NCBI GenBank assembly: GCA_964615375.1
Contig: CAZTOW010000054.1
Span: 1 to 63,282, forward strand
Direction of reading: 5' to 3'
DNA from: CAZKWG01 sp964615375
GTDB lineage: Bacteria > Myxococcota_A > UBA796 > CAZKWG01
DNA: 63,282 nucleotides
Shown here: positions 22,825 to 32,899 of the stretch, one piece after another
How the letters are laid out: each line of letters opens with the position of its first letter
Numbering within the stretch: the stretch's first letter is position 1
Made by a program: the position numbers and the translations under genes
The notes under the pieces: generated by a model
Database searches by the model: none
What the model saw: the letters and a program-made list of their open reading frames with translations, nothing else
What the model was told of the DNA's origin: nothing

Positions 22825-23933
22825 CAGCGCACCTTCAGCGTGGTCAGCGCGACCAGGGCCAGCAGGATGGAGATGATCCAGAAGCGCACGATGATCTTGG
22901 GCTCGCTCCAGCCCCGCTTCTCATAGTGGTGGTGGATGGGCGCCATGGCGAAGACGCGCTTGCCCGTGAGCTTGAAGCTGAGCACCTGCACGATCACGCT
23001 GACCGTCTCCAGCACGAAGATGCCGCCCACCAGCACCAGCAGCAGCTCGTGCTTGGTGAGGATGCCCAGGCTGCCCAGCGCCCCTCCGAGGGCGAGCGAG
23101 CCCACGTCCCCCATGAAGATCTGCGCGGGGTAGGCGTTGTACCAGAGGAAGCCGAGCCCGGCGCCCACGATGGCCATGGCGAAGACCAGCAGCTCGCCCG
23201 CGCCCGCCACGTAGGTGACGCCCAGGTACTTGCTGAACACCACGTTGCCCGTGATGTAGGCGATGATCCCGAAGGTGGCGGCCGAGGTCATCGTGGGTCC
23301 GATGGCTAGACCGTCTAGTCCATCCGTCAGGTTCACGCCGTTGGACATGGCCGTCAGCACGAAGATGGCGAAGCCCACGTACAGCCAGCCGAGCCAGGTC
23401 CAGCCTTCGACCAGCTGGTCGAAGTGGATGGTCCCGCCCTTCCAGAAGGGCAGGGTGAGCGAGGGGTCGATGACGCCGAAGTGGTAGCCCAGGCCGAAGA
23501 CGCCGAGGCCGATGCCCACCTGCAGCCGGATCTTCCAGCGCCCGGCCAGCCCGTCCGGCGAGCGCAGCATCACCTTCTTCCAGTCGTCGATGAAGCCGAT
23601 CAGGCCGTAGCCGAGCGTCACGACCAGGGCCATCCAGACCACCGGCTGGTCCAGCCGCGCCCACAGGAGGGTGGAGACCCCGATGGAGAACAGCATCGGG
23701 AGTCCACCCATGGTGGGGGTCCCGATCTTGTTCTCCAGGTGCTCCTGCGGGCCGTCCGTGCGGATGATCTGCTCCATGCGCTTCCGCTTCATCCACTCGA
23801 TGAAGTAGGGGTACAGCACGTAGCAGATGGCCAGGGCCGTGATCATCGCCCAGGCCGTGCGGAAGCTGATGTAGCGGAAGAGGTTGAAGAGCCCCGAGCT
23901 CTCGGCGTGCGGGACGAGCAGGTGGTACAACAT
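22824..23933 (-). CDS. mraY: phospho-N-acetylmuramoyl-pentapeptide-transferase
   Basis: A 369-residue inner-membrane enzyme with about ten helices that transfers phospho-MurNAc-pentapeptide to undecaprenyl phosphate, forming lipid I. It contains GTPTMGGLPML, the catalytic aspartates in FIDDWKK and NLTDGLDGLA, MGDVGSLALGG, and the histidine loop PIHHHYEKRGWSEPKI. All expected catalytic residues are present. It is coupled to murF upstream and murD downstream by single-base overlaps. Confidence 0.97.
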   Translation of the reverse strand: MLYHLLVPHAESSGLFNLFRYISFRTAWAMITALAICYVLYPYFIEWMKRKRMEQIIRTDGPQEHLENKIGTPTMGGLPMLFSIGVSTLLWARLDQPVVWMALVVTLGYGLIGFIDDWKKVMLRSPDGLAGRWKIRLQVGIGLGVFGLGYHFGVIDPSLTLPFWKGGTIHFDQLVEGWTWLGWLYVGFAIFVLTAMSNGVNLTDGLDGLAIGPTMTSAATFGIIAYITGNVVFSKYLGVTYVAGAGELLVFAMAIVGAGLGFLWYNAYPAQIFMGDVGSLALGGALGSLGILTKHELLLVLVGGIFVLETVSVIVQVLSFKLTGKRVFAMAPIHHHYEKRGWSEPKIIVRFWIISILLALVALTTLKVR

Positions 23934-25296
23934 CAGTGGCTCGCCTCCGACGACGGTGTCTCGCCCGCGAGCGCGGCGAGGATCCGCTCCATGCCCATGC
24001 CCCTGCTCCCCTTGAGCAGGACCCGATCCCCAGCAAGAAGCGTGCCGCGCAGCCGCGCTCCCAGGGCGAGCGCGTCCGGCGCCTCGAGCACCTGGACCCC
24101 GAGCCGGCGCGCCGCCGCCCCGAAGCGCGGGCCCGCGACCCCGACCAGCTCGAGCCCCAGCTCACAGGCCAGCCCGAGCACCTCCTCGTGGGCCGCCGCC
24201 TCGTAGCTCCCCAGCTCCAGCATGTCGCCCAGCAGGGCCACCCGCCGGGGCGGGAGCGCGGCCAGCGTGCGCAGGCTGGCGGCCATGCTCACGGGGTTGG
24301 CGTTGTAGGCGTCGTTGATCACGCGGATCCCGCCCGGGCCGTCCTCCAGGCGCAGGCGCATCCCCACCGGCTCGTAGCGGCTCAGGCGCCGACCCAGGCC
24401 ATCGAGCGGCGCGCGCGCGGCCACCGCCACCGCCACCGCCGCCGTCGCGTTCATCGCCAGGTGCAGCCCCGGGCTGCGGATCTGGCCCAGCACGACGTCT
24501 GCGCCCACCTCCACCCGGAAGCGCGTCACGAGCTGCTCGCTGTCCACCACGGCGTCGGTGAGCCGCACCTCGGCCCGCTCCGAGCGACCCCAGCCGATCA
24601 CCCGCACGCCCTCGGGCACCGGGATGCTGGCCACGCGCGGATCATCCAGGTTCACGCAGCAGATGTCGCCCTCCTGCGCCCCGGCGAAGAGCTCGCCCTT
24701 GGCCTGCGCCACGCCGTCCAGCGAGCCCACGCCCTCCAGGTGCGCCGCGCCCACGTTGGTGATGAGCCGGATCCGCGGGCGGCCGATCTCCTGGAGGCGC
24801 CAGATCTCGCCCAGGTGGTTCATCCCCATCTCCAGCACCCAGCTCGCCGCGTCGGGAGGGGCGCGCAGGATGGTGAGCGGGACGCCGATGAGGTTGTTGA
24901 GGTTGCCCTCGGTCTGGTGGACGGGGCCGAGCCCCTCCAGGGCCAGCGCCGTCAGCGCCCGCGTCGTCGTCTTGCCCGCGCTGCCCGTGATCCCCACCAC
25001 CAGGCCCGGGAAGCTCTCCCGCGCCGAGCTCGCCAGGTCCTGCAGCGCGCGCAGCGTGTCGTCCACCTGCACGAAGCCGCGCGTCCAGCCGGCGGGCACC
25101 CGGCAGGCGATGGTCCCCGCGCAGCCGGCGGCGGCGGCGTGCTGCAGGAAGTCGTGCCCGTCGAAATTCTCGCCCACCAGGGCCAGGAACCACATCCCGG
25201 GCTGCAGGCGCCGCGAGTCGGTGCCCACCGGCCCCGGGGGGCCCGCGCTCAGCAGCCTGCCGCCAGTCGCGGCGGCGATCTCGTCGGCCCGGAAGA

Positions 25297-25300
<4 letters not shown>
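23933..25300 (-). CDS. murF: UDP-N-acetylmuramoyl-tripeptide--D-alanyl-D-alanine ligase
   Basis: A 455-residue Mur ligase adding the D-Ala-D-Ala made by Ddl. Evidence: DSRRLQPGMWFLALVGENFDGHDF near the N-terminus (UDP-binding domain), the ATP loop GITGSAGKTTTRAL, EMGMNHLGEI, TNVGAAHLEGVGS, and the C-terminal NDAYNANPVSM motif. The ATG at 25300 overlaps the murE stop by 4 nt. The frame is open further upstream, but only across murE. Confidence 0.96.
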
Positions 25301-26736
<1,436 letters not shown>

Positions 26737-27051
26737 GCGGGCGGGCGGCGGGAGGGAGCGGGAGGAGAGCGGGGGGATGGGAAGGAGAGAGGCAGAGAGA
26801 GAGGCAGGGGCGGGGGGCTTCAGCGGTCAGCGTCAGCGTGGAGGAGTTCAGCGCGGTCTGCGGAGTCGGAGCCTTGCACGTTGGGAGGGCGCGAGGAGCG
26901 GGGAGTGCTCCTCAGGATACGCCCGGGTGGGACCCACCGTCGGTATTCCCAGGTTCGTCGCCGGGGGTGGCGCGAACCAATCTCCGCATGGGGACAGCCC
27001 CCCTGCCCCAAGAGGTTGAAACGATCGAAGAGAACGGGCCGCGTGTGCGTC
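26737..27051 (-). other. 315-bp gap between ftsI and murE
   Basis: No credible gene. The 26737-26820 part is nearly pure purine on the plus strand, giving a C/U-rich transcript. A 7-bp hairpin GAGGAGC / GCTCCTC lies at 26893-26913. There is no T-run after it and no strong promoter, so whether murE onward is transcribed from its own promoter cannot be decided from sequence. Confidence 0.5.
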
Positions 27052-29121
27052 TCATTGGAGGACGACCTCCACGGCCGAGCCGGGCGCCACCGGGGCGCCC
27101 GGAGAGGGTGTCTGCTGGGAGACGCGGCCCGTGCCGCGCACGCCGACCTTGAGCCCGGCGCCCTCCAGGACCACCAGGGCGTCCCGCAAGGACATGCCCG
27201 TCAGATCCGGGGTGCGCAGCGCGCCCGCGTCCAGCCAGACCAGCTCCGCGCCGACCTGGCTGAGCGGCGGCGGCGCGTCCTCCCCCGCGGGAGACTCCGC
27301 CACCGCCTTCTTCTTCTCCGGCTCCATCAGCGCCGGATCGGGGGGCACGCCGAGCAGGCGCATCACGCCCACGCCGATCTCCGAGAAGACCGGGCCGGCG
27401 GTGAGGCCGCCGTAGCGAGAGCCCTCGGACGGGGAGTCCACGACCACCACCATCGCCACGCGCGGGGCGTCGGCGGGGAGCAGCCCCACGAAGGAGCCGA
27501 TGCGGTCGGTGCTGGAGTAGCCGCCCGCGACGTGCTTCCAGGCGGTGCCCGTCTTGCCCGCCACCCGGTAGCCGGGGACGCGCGCCTTGGTGCCCGTCCC
27601 GCCCTCCTCGGTGACCTGCTCCATCATGAACACGGTCTTTCGGGCGGTGTCCTCGGAGATGACCCGGAGGTCCTCCTCGGGCTCGTTCTCGCGCACCACC
27701 TCGCCGTAGGCGTCGCGGATCTCCTTGACCAGGATGGGCTTCATGCGCACGCCGCCGTTGCCCAGCGTGGCCATGGCGGTCGCGAGCTGCAGCGTGTTCG
27801 CGCTGACCCCGTGCCCGTAGGCCGTGGTCGCCAGCTCGATGGGCTTGATGCTGCCCGCCGGGCGCATGGCCCCGCGGGTCTCGCCGGGGAGGCCGAGGCC
27901 GGACAGGCGCCCGAACCCGAAGTTGTTGAGGTAGCGGATCGTGCGCTCGTTGCCGAGCATGAAGGCCAGCTTCGCCGAGCCGATGTTCGAGGAGTACTTG
28001 ATGACCTCGGCCAGCGTGACCATGCCGTGCGGGTGGTCGTCGTGGATCACCTTGGTCGCCACGGTCCAGGCCCCGCCCTCGCAGTCGATCATCGTCTCGG
28101 GCGTGACCAGCCCCTCCTCCACCGCCGCCGCCGCCACGAAGGGCTTGAACACCGAGCCGGGCTCGAAGGCGTCCATGACGGCGTGGTTCTTGAACACCTC
28201 CATGCTGAGCTCGGTGGTGTCGTTGGCGCTCTGGTTCGGGCGATTGGCCAGCGCCAGGATCTCGCCCGTCTCGATGTCCATGACCACGGCGTGCATGGCC
28301 TGGGGCTTCATGCGCTCCCAGCCCTCGTCCAGGGCGTCCTCGACCACGCGCTGGATCTGGCGGTCCAGGGTCAGCACCACCGTGTGGCCCGGCTGCACCG
28401 AGGGGGCCTTCGGCTCGATCTGCCGCCCCTTGCGGTCCTGCCAGCGCACGTAGCGCCAGGTCTCGCCGGAGAGCCACCGGTCCAGCGACTGCTCCAGCCC
28501 GGCGAGGCCCTCGCCGTTGCGACCCACCACGCCCAGCAGGGCGGCGGCGTCCGCGCGGCCCGGGTAGTAGCGGCGCGGCTCCGTGGAGAGGAAGATGCCC
28601 TCGCGGGGGGCGATGGCGCGCACCTTCTGGCCCTGATCCGGGGTCAGCCCGCGGGCCAGCAGCACGTCCCGGCGCTCCGGCTGGCGCAGCTTCGCCTCCA
28701 GGGCCGGGGCGCTCTCGCCGATGAGGGGGGCCAGCTCGGCGGCGAGCTGGCCGATGTCCACCTGGAACTCCACCAGCTTCGCGGGGTCCGCGCGGACCTC
28801 CATGAGGTTGACCGTGCTGGCCAGGAGTTGGCCGTTCCGGTCCAGGATGTCGCCGCGGCGACCGTGGATCTCCACCGCGTCCTCGAACTGGATGCTGGCC
28901 TTGGCCTCCAGCTGAGGGTCCGGGACCAGCATCAGGATGGAGGCCTGCCCCAGCAGGAGCAGGTAGCCCAGCGCGATCCCGGCGGCGACCGCCAGGATCC
29001 GCAGCTCCGCCCGCCCGCGCACGACGCTGTCCGGCTCCGCGGCCGGGGGCAGATCGACCTGCCACCGCAGCTTGGGCTGCCAGACGTGCGCGCGCGGCTT
29101 CGGGCGGTGCGCCTTCTTCAT
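27052..29121 (-). CDS. ftsI: division-specific class B penicillin-binding protein (FtsI/PBP3) with PASTA domain
   Basis: A 689-residue bitopic transpeptidase that cross-links septal peptidoglycan, the partner of FtsW. A short cytoplasmic N-terminus is followed by a transmembrane helix (about 41-66) and the dimerisation domain with GRRGDILDRNG. The transpeptidase motifs are SVFK (catalytic Ser323), SSN (377-379) and KTGT (523-526). The C-terminal ~70 residues match one PASTA domain (DLTGMSLRDALVVLEGAGLKV). A PASTA domain is common in Gram-positive PBP2x and in myxobacterial FtsI but not in E. coli. It overlaps ftsL by 4 nt. Confidence 0.95.
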   Translation of the reverse strand: MKKAHRPKPRAHVWQPKLRWQVDLPPAAEPDSVVRGRAELRILAVAAGIALGYLLLLGQASILMLVPDPQLEAKASIQFEDAVEIHGRRGDILDRNGQLLASTVNLMEVRADPAKLVEFQVDIGQLAAELAPLIGESAPALEAKLRQPERRDVLLARGLTPDQGQKVRAIAPREGIFLSTEPRRYYPGRADAAALLGVVGRNGEGLAGLEQSLDRWLSGETWRYVRWQDRKGRQIEPKAPSVQPGHTVVLTLDRQIQRVVEDALDEGWERMKPQAMHAVVMDIETGEILALANRPNQSANDTTELSMEVFKNHAVMDAFEPGSVFKPFVAAAAVEEGLVTPETMIDCEGGAWTVATKVIHDDHPHGMVTLAEVIKYSSNIGSAKLAFMLGNERTIRYLNNFGFGRLSGLGLPGETRGAMRPAGSIKPIELATTAYGHGVSANTLQLATAMATLGNGGVRMKPILVKEIRDAYGEVVRENEPEEDLRVISEDTARKTVFMMEQVTEEGGTGTKARVPGYRVAGKTGTAWKHVAGGYSSTDRIGSFVGLLPADAPRVAMVVVVDSPSEGSRYGGLTAGPVFSEIGVGVMRLLGVPPDPALMEPEKKKAVAESPAGEDAPPPLSQVGAELVWLDAGALRTPDLTGMSLRDALVVLEGAGLKVGVRGTGRVSQQTPSPGAPVAPGSAVEVVLQ

Positions 29122-29546
29122 CGGGCGGCGAGCTCCTCGGGCGCGCTCGGCGCCGGGGCGGGCGGGAGGACCACGACGTTGACCGTGCGGTCGAGCGCGA
29201 GGCTGGCGCCCAGGCGCTCGAGGCGGGCCGGATCGCGGAGCGCGGCGAGCTCCAGCGAGAGGCGGGCGTTCTCGCTCTGGGCCGCGCTGTACTGACGCTC
29301 GGTCAGGTCCAGGGACACGGCCGTCTTGCGCAGGTCGATGCGCGACCAGGCGTAGAGCAGGGCGCAGGCGCCAGCCAGGGCGGCGATGGCGACATAGCGG
29401 GTCAGGCGCGAGACCTCCACCTCGTTCGGGACGAGGACCCGGAGACCCCGCCGAGGGGTGCTCGGCGGGGTCCGGGTCGGCGTCTCGACGGCGGGCCGGC
29501 TCCAGGTCTGGGGCGCCAGGTCGATGGGCGGGGAGTGGGTGTGCAT
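29118..29546 (-). CDS. ftsL: cell division protein FtsL (divergent)
   Basis: A 142-residue small bitopic protein. A basic, Pro-rich cytoplasmic segment of about 55 residues is followed by one transmembrane helix (VAIAALAGACALLYAW, near residues 60-78) and a coiled-coil stretch with LTERQYSAAQSENARLSLEL. A short Pro-rich tail ends it. Size, topology and position between rsmH and ftsI identify it as FtsL; the sequence itself is poorly conserved, as is usual. The ATG at 29546 was chosen over an upstream in-frame start because it leaves a 28-bp gap to rsmH. Confidence 0.8.
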   Translation of the reverse strand: MHTHSPPIDLAPQTWSRPAVETPTRTPPSTPRRGLRVLVPNEVEVSRLTRYVAIAALAGACALLYAWSRIDLRKTAVSLDLTERQYSAAQSENARLSLELAALRDPARLERLGASLALDRTVNVVVLPPAPAPSAPEELAAR

Positions 29547-29574
29547 GGGGCCTCTACGACAGCGAGATGCAGCT

Positions 29575-30519
29575 TCAGCGGGGACGTGCAGCGGAGGAGG
29601 GAGGGAGGATCTCGATGGCCCGCACACGGGCGGAGCGGGCGCGGGGGTTGTCCGGGTCACCTGTCCGGCCCTCCAGGCCGCCCGGAACGAGGAGGCGGGC
29701 GCGAGGCGGTGTGACCGGGTGCCCGTAGGGGTCCCGGGCGGTGCCGACCGCCGCGAACTCGCGGAACGTGTGCTTCACGAAGGCGTCTTCCAGCGAGTGG
29801 AAGCTGATGACGACGATCCGGCCGCCGGGGCGGACCAGCTCGACGGCGGCCCGCAGGCCGCGCTCGAGCTCGCCGAGCTCGTCGTTGACGGCGATGCGCA
29901 GGGCCTGGAAGGTGCGGGTAGCGGGGTGGGTGCGCCCGCCGTGGTAGCCGGACGCGCGGGCCACGGTCTCGGCCAGCGCCAGCGTGCTCTTCCAGGGGCG
30001 ACCGGCCAGGATGGCGCGGGCGATGGGGCGGGCCCGGGGCTCCTCGCCGAAGCGGCGCAGGATCTCGGTGAGCCCGGCCTCATCGAGCGTGTCCAGCAGG
30101 TCGGCGGCGCTCTGGGGCTCGCTCGGGTCCATGCGCATGTCCACCGGGCCGTCCCGGAGGAAGGAGAAGCCGCGCTCCGCCTCGTCGAGCTGCGGGCTGC
30201 GCACGCCGAGATCGAAGAGCACGCCGTCCACCGGGGCGCGGTCGCCCACCAGCTCGGCCAGATCGCCGAAGCGCCCGTGCAGCGCGATCAGGCGCGGGTC
30301 CCCGAGGCGCTCCACCGCCGACGCGATGGCCGAGGGGTCGCGGTCGATGCCCAGCACCACGCCGTCCGGGCCGCAGCGCTCCAGGATGAGCTCCGCGTGC
30401 CCGCCCTCGCCCAGGGTCGCGTCCACGTAGACCCCGCCGGGGCGGACCCCGAGCAGGTCCACCACCGGGTCGCGCAGGACCGGGAGGTGACGCGCGGTCG
30501 CCATGGCCTCAGCCAGCAT
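29575..30519 (-). CDS. rsmH: 16S rRNA (cytosine1402-N4)-methyltransferase
   Basis: A 314-residue SAM-dependent methyltransferase (MraW). It has HLPVLRDPVVDLL at the N-terminus, the SAM motif DATLGEGGHAELIL, GIDRDPSAIA, FDLGVRSPQLD (family SSPQLD), THPATRTFQALRIAVN, and ISFHSLEDAFVKHTF. The ATG at 30519 overlaps the mraZ stop and has GGGG 6 nt upstream. A second ATG at 30504 lies 4 nt after the mraZ stop and would shorten it by five residues. It follows mraZ as in most bacteria. Confidence 0.95.
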   Translation of the reverse strand: MLAEAMATARHLPVLRDPVVDLLGVRPGGVYVDATLGEGGHAELILERCGPDGVVLGIDRDPSAIASAVERLGDPRLIALHGRFGDLAELVGDRAPVDGVLFDLGVRSPQLDEAERGFSFLRDGPVDMRMDPSEPQSAADLLDTLDEAGLTEILRRFGEEPRARPIARAILAGRPWKSTLALAETVARASGYHGGRTHPATRTFQALRIAVNDELGELERGLRAAVELVRPGGRIVVISFHSLEDAFVKHTFREFAAVGTARDPYGHPVTPPRARLLVPGGLEGRTGDPDNPRARSARVRAIEILPPSSAARPR

Positions 30520-30961
30520 CGTCGGCCCCGCCGACGTCCAGCAGGCCGTCCCAGGAGTCGAGGGCGCGGCTGAACTGAGCCTCCCAGCGGCTCCGGTCCC
30601 AGACCTCGATCCAGTCCAGCGAGGAGAAGGCCACCACGTCGCGCTCGAGGTGGGCGAGCTCGCGCAGGTGGGCAGGGACGAGGATGCGGCCCGCGCTGTC
30701 GATGGGCATGGTCTGGTTGGTGGAGACCACGGCGCGCAGGAAGAGGGCGGTCTTGGGGGAGAAGGGGTCCATCCCGCGGACGCGGCCCTTGATGATGGTG
30801 CGGTAGTCCTCGGGCGTGAACAGCCAGAGGCTGCCCTGCGCGGCGATCCCGACCAGCCGATCCACAGCGGCGCGCTCGAGCTCTTCCCGAAGCTGCACGG
30901 GGAGCGTGAGTCGGCCCTTGGGGTCGAGCGTGAGCTGGCTGCGGAATTCCTCATACTGCAT
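30509..30961 (-). CDS. mraZ: transcriptional regulator MraZ
   Basis: A 150-residue protein made of two SpoVT/AbrB-like halves, each with the MraZ signature: LDPKGRLTLPVQLREEL near 13-29 and IDSAGRILVPAHLREL near 88-103. It is the first gene of the dcw cluster and represses it by binding tandem repeats upstream; such repeats are visible about 85 bp upstream. The start codon at 30961 has no obvious Shine-Dalgarno sequence; a longer in-frame start lacks support. Confidence 0.95.
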   Translation of the reverse strand: MQYEEFRSQLTLDPKGRLTLPVQLREELERAAVDRLVGIAAQGSLWLFTPEDYRTIIKGRVRGMDPFSPKTALFLRAVVSTNQTMPIDSAGRILVPAHLRELAHLERDVVAFSSLDWIEVWDRSRWEAQFSRALDSWDGLLDVGGADDAG

Positions 30962-31252
30962 GGGACCGCGGGAGGAGGAGGTGGCCGCAGGGGGCCTGTG
31001 ACCCGTGGTGGAGACGCACCCCGACCCACCCGGCACCCTTGCTCTTCCACTTTGTTCCACTTTGCCCCACCTGGCAACCCTTTCGATCCACTTCTCTTCG
31101 GTCCACCATCGGACATGGGGCAGAAATCACTGTTGAAGGCGAAGAAATTGGGTGTGCCCTTGCCGTGTCACCAGGCACACGCCAAGGGCTGCGTTCCACG
31201 CCGTGGAGCGTGGCTCCTTGTGGTCGCGCGGGGGCCGGGGTACAGCCTGGGC
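30962..31252. other. divergent mraZ / smpB intergenic region
   Basis: 291 bp between divergent genes. It holds the MraZ-type repeats at 31045-31070. A structured stretch lies before smpB, with competing stems GCCCTTG (31156-31162) / CAAGGGC (31183-31189) and GTGTGCC / GGCACAC within the same segment. No consensus-quality promoter was identified for either gene. Confidence 0.5.
31045..31070 (-). promoter_or_regulatory. MraZ-box-like direct repeats
   Basis: On the minus strand GTGGGG, GTGGAA and GTGGAA recur with an exact 10-bp period and CAAA spacers, ending about 85 bp before the mraZ start. MraZ is known to bind tandem TGGGN units spaced so that they repeat every 10 bp, so this is the expected autoregulatory operator. 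The second and third units have A where the consensus has G. Confidence 0.6.
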
Positions 31253-31720
31253 ATGGCCGCCGCCACCCGCAAACGAAAGCCCATCTGCGAGAACCGCCGC
31301 GCGCGTCACGAGTACGAGATCGTGGACACGATGGAGGCGGGCGTGGTGCTGGTGGGCAGCGAGGTCAAGAGCCTGCGGAGCGGCAAGGGCAGCGTGGCCG
31401 AGAGCTATGTGGCCTTCGAGGACGGCGAGGCCTGGCTCATCGACGCCCACATCGCGCCCTACGCGCAGGCCAACCGCTTCAACCACGAGCCGCGCCGCAA
31501 GCGTAAGCTGCTCATGGGCCGCATGGAGATCCTGCGCTGGTCCAAGCGGGTGGTGGAGAAGGGCCTCACGGTGGTCCCGCTCCAGATGTACTTTGAGGGG
31601 CCGTGGGTCAAGCTGGAGATCGGCATGGGACGCGGCAAGAAGCTCCACGACAAGCGCGACTCGGCCCGCGAGCGCGAAGACCAGCGCGAGATCGATCGCG
31701 CGATGCGGGCTCGGGGGTAG
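31253..31720 (+). CDS. smpB: SsrA-binding protein SmpB
   Basis: A 155-residue beta-barrel RNA-binding protein that escorts tmRNA to stalled ribosomes. Conserved features are ENRRARHEYEIVDTMEAGVVLVGSEVKSLR at the N-terminus, AWLIDAHIAPYAQ, and the basic C-terminal tail KKLHDKRDSAREREDQREIDRA that becomes helical in the mRNA channel. It is divergent from mraZ. No tmRNA gene was seen nearby. Confidence 0.97.
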   Translation: MAAATRKRKPICENRRARHEYEIVDTMEAGVVLVGSEVKSLRSGKGSVAESYVAFEDGEAWLIDAHIAPYAQANRFNHEPRRKRKLLMGRMEILRWSKRVVEKGLTVVPLQMYFEGPWVKLEIGMGRGKKLHDKRDSAREREDQREIDRAMRARG

Positions 31721-31722
31721 CG

Positions 31723-31974
31723 ATGTCCGTCCTGCTCGATCGCATCCTGGGGGAGCTGGTGGGGGAGCTCGTCCGCGAGGGCCAGCTCCGGCTGGTGGAC
31801 GGGGTCGATCCCGAGGATCTGGTCCAGGAGCTGCGGGCGAGGATGGCGGACGCGCCCGCGTTCTCGCAGGCGGGCCCCGTGCTGGGCGCCGCGCTCACCG
31901 AGAGCGAGCTGGTGGACGAGCTCTACGCCACGGACGCCGAGATTGTCGCCGCCCTTGGAGCGCTCTCAGGGTAG
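31723..31974 (+). CDS. small acidic protein of unknown function
   Basis: An 83-residue, predicted all-helical, acidic protein (VLLDRILGELVGELVREGQL at its start). No family was recognised. It begins 3 nt after the smpB stop and is probably co-translated with it. Its 3' end overlaps the convergent reductase gene by 9 bp. The coding assignment rests on coupling and codon usage like that of neighbours. Confidence 0.6.
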   Translation: MSVLLDRILGELVGELVREGQLRLVDGVDPEDLVQELRARMADAPAFSQAGPVLGAALTESELVDELYATDAEIVAALGALSG

Positions 31975-32802
31975 GGGCGGGGGGCGGAGGGCCAGCACCT
32001 CGTCCAGGGCCTGCTCCCAGTCGGGCAACGCGAGGCCGAAGGCGCTCCGGAAGCGCGCGCTGTCCAGCAGGGAGCGCGCGGGCCGGTACGCGCCGCCCAG
32101 CTCGGCGCGGGTCAGCGGCTCGGCTCGGAGGGGCAGGCCCAGGCGCTGGGCGGCGGCGGCGATCCAGGTCCAGGGGCTGGCCTCGCCCTGGGTGGCGAGG
32201 TGGAAGAGGCCCGTGGGCCCGGGCTCGGCCGCGCGCAGGAGGGCGGGGGCCAGCAGGGCGGCGGGGGTGGGGCTGCCCAGCTGGTCCACCACCAGCCGCA
32301 GCGTCTCTCCGCGGGCGAGGCGCTGGATGGACCGGGAGAAGAAGCCCGGGTGGATGGGGTCATAGACCCACTGCACGCGGACGACGACGGCCCCCTCGGC
32401 GAGCGCGGCCTGCTCTCCGGCCAGCTTGGCGCGGGCGTAGGCCGAGCGCGGGCGCGGCGGGACGTCCTCGCTCAGGCGCCCCGGGCCCTCGTGGTCCAGC
32501 ACGTAGTCGGTGGACAGGTGGACCAGCCGCAGGCCGCGGGCGCGGCAGAGGCGGGCGAGGGTCGCGGGGGCCAGGGCGTTGACCCGCTCGCTCTCCCCCG
32601 GGTCGCGCTCGGCCTCGTCCACGCGGGCCTGGGCCGCGGCGTTGATGACGGATCGCGGCTGGATCTCGTCGAGCGCAGCCTCCAGCGCCCGGGGGTCGGT
32701 GATGTCCAGCTGGGCCCGCGTGCGCCCCAGCGTCTGCCCGGCGCGCACCAGCGCGGAGCCCACGAGCCCGCCCGCCCCCAGGACCAGCACGGACCCCGCC
32801 AT
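31966..32802 (-). CDS. dTDP-4-dehydrorhamnose reductase (RfbD/RmlD) family protein
   Basis: A 278-residue NAD(P)H-dependent extended SDR. It has the Rossmann motif GAGGLVGSALV, LDITDP, the catalytic STDYV segment and the Tyr/Lys pair in SAYARAKLAGEQAAL. This matches RmlD, the last step of dTDP-L-rhamnose synthesis, or related nucleotide-sugar reductases. No other rml genes are present in the window, so the exact substrate is not certain. GGGAGG lies 7 nt before the ATG. It is divergent from the NTPase gene (97 bp). Confidence 0.85.
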   Translation of the reverse strand: MAGSVLVLGAGGLVGSALVRAGQTLGRTRAQLDITDPRALEAALDEIQPRSVINAAAQARVDEAERDPGESERVNALAPATLARLCRARGLRLVHLSTDYVLDHEGPGRLSEDVPPRPRSAYARAKLAGEQAALAEGAVVVRVQWVYDPIHPGFFSRSIQRLARGETLRLVVDQLGSPTPAALLAPALLRAAEPGPTGLFHLATQGEASPWTWIAAAAQRLGLPLRAEPLTRAELGGAYRPARSLLDSARFRSAFGLALPDWEQALDEVLALRPPPLP

Positions 32803-32899
32803 CCGAAACCTCCCGCCCAACGCCTCTACCACGGGTGGGTGCTCCGGGCTCGCGAGGGTAGCGGGGCGGAGCCAGACGAGGGCATGATACCCTTCGGAC

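Noticed and set aside
26893..26913. Hairpin between ftsI and murE as an intrinsic terminator
   Set aside because: The 7-bp stem is not followed by a T-run on the minus strand, and murE onward belong to the same cluster.
31090..31252. tmRNA (ssrA) next to smpB
   Set aside because: There is no tRNA-Ala-like acceptor end or encoded AANDENYALAA-type tag; only small competing hairpins are present.
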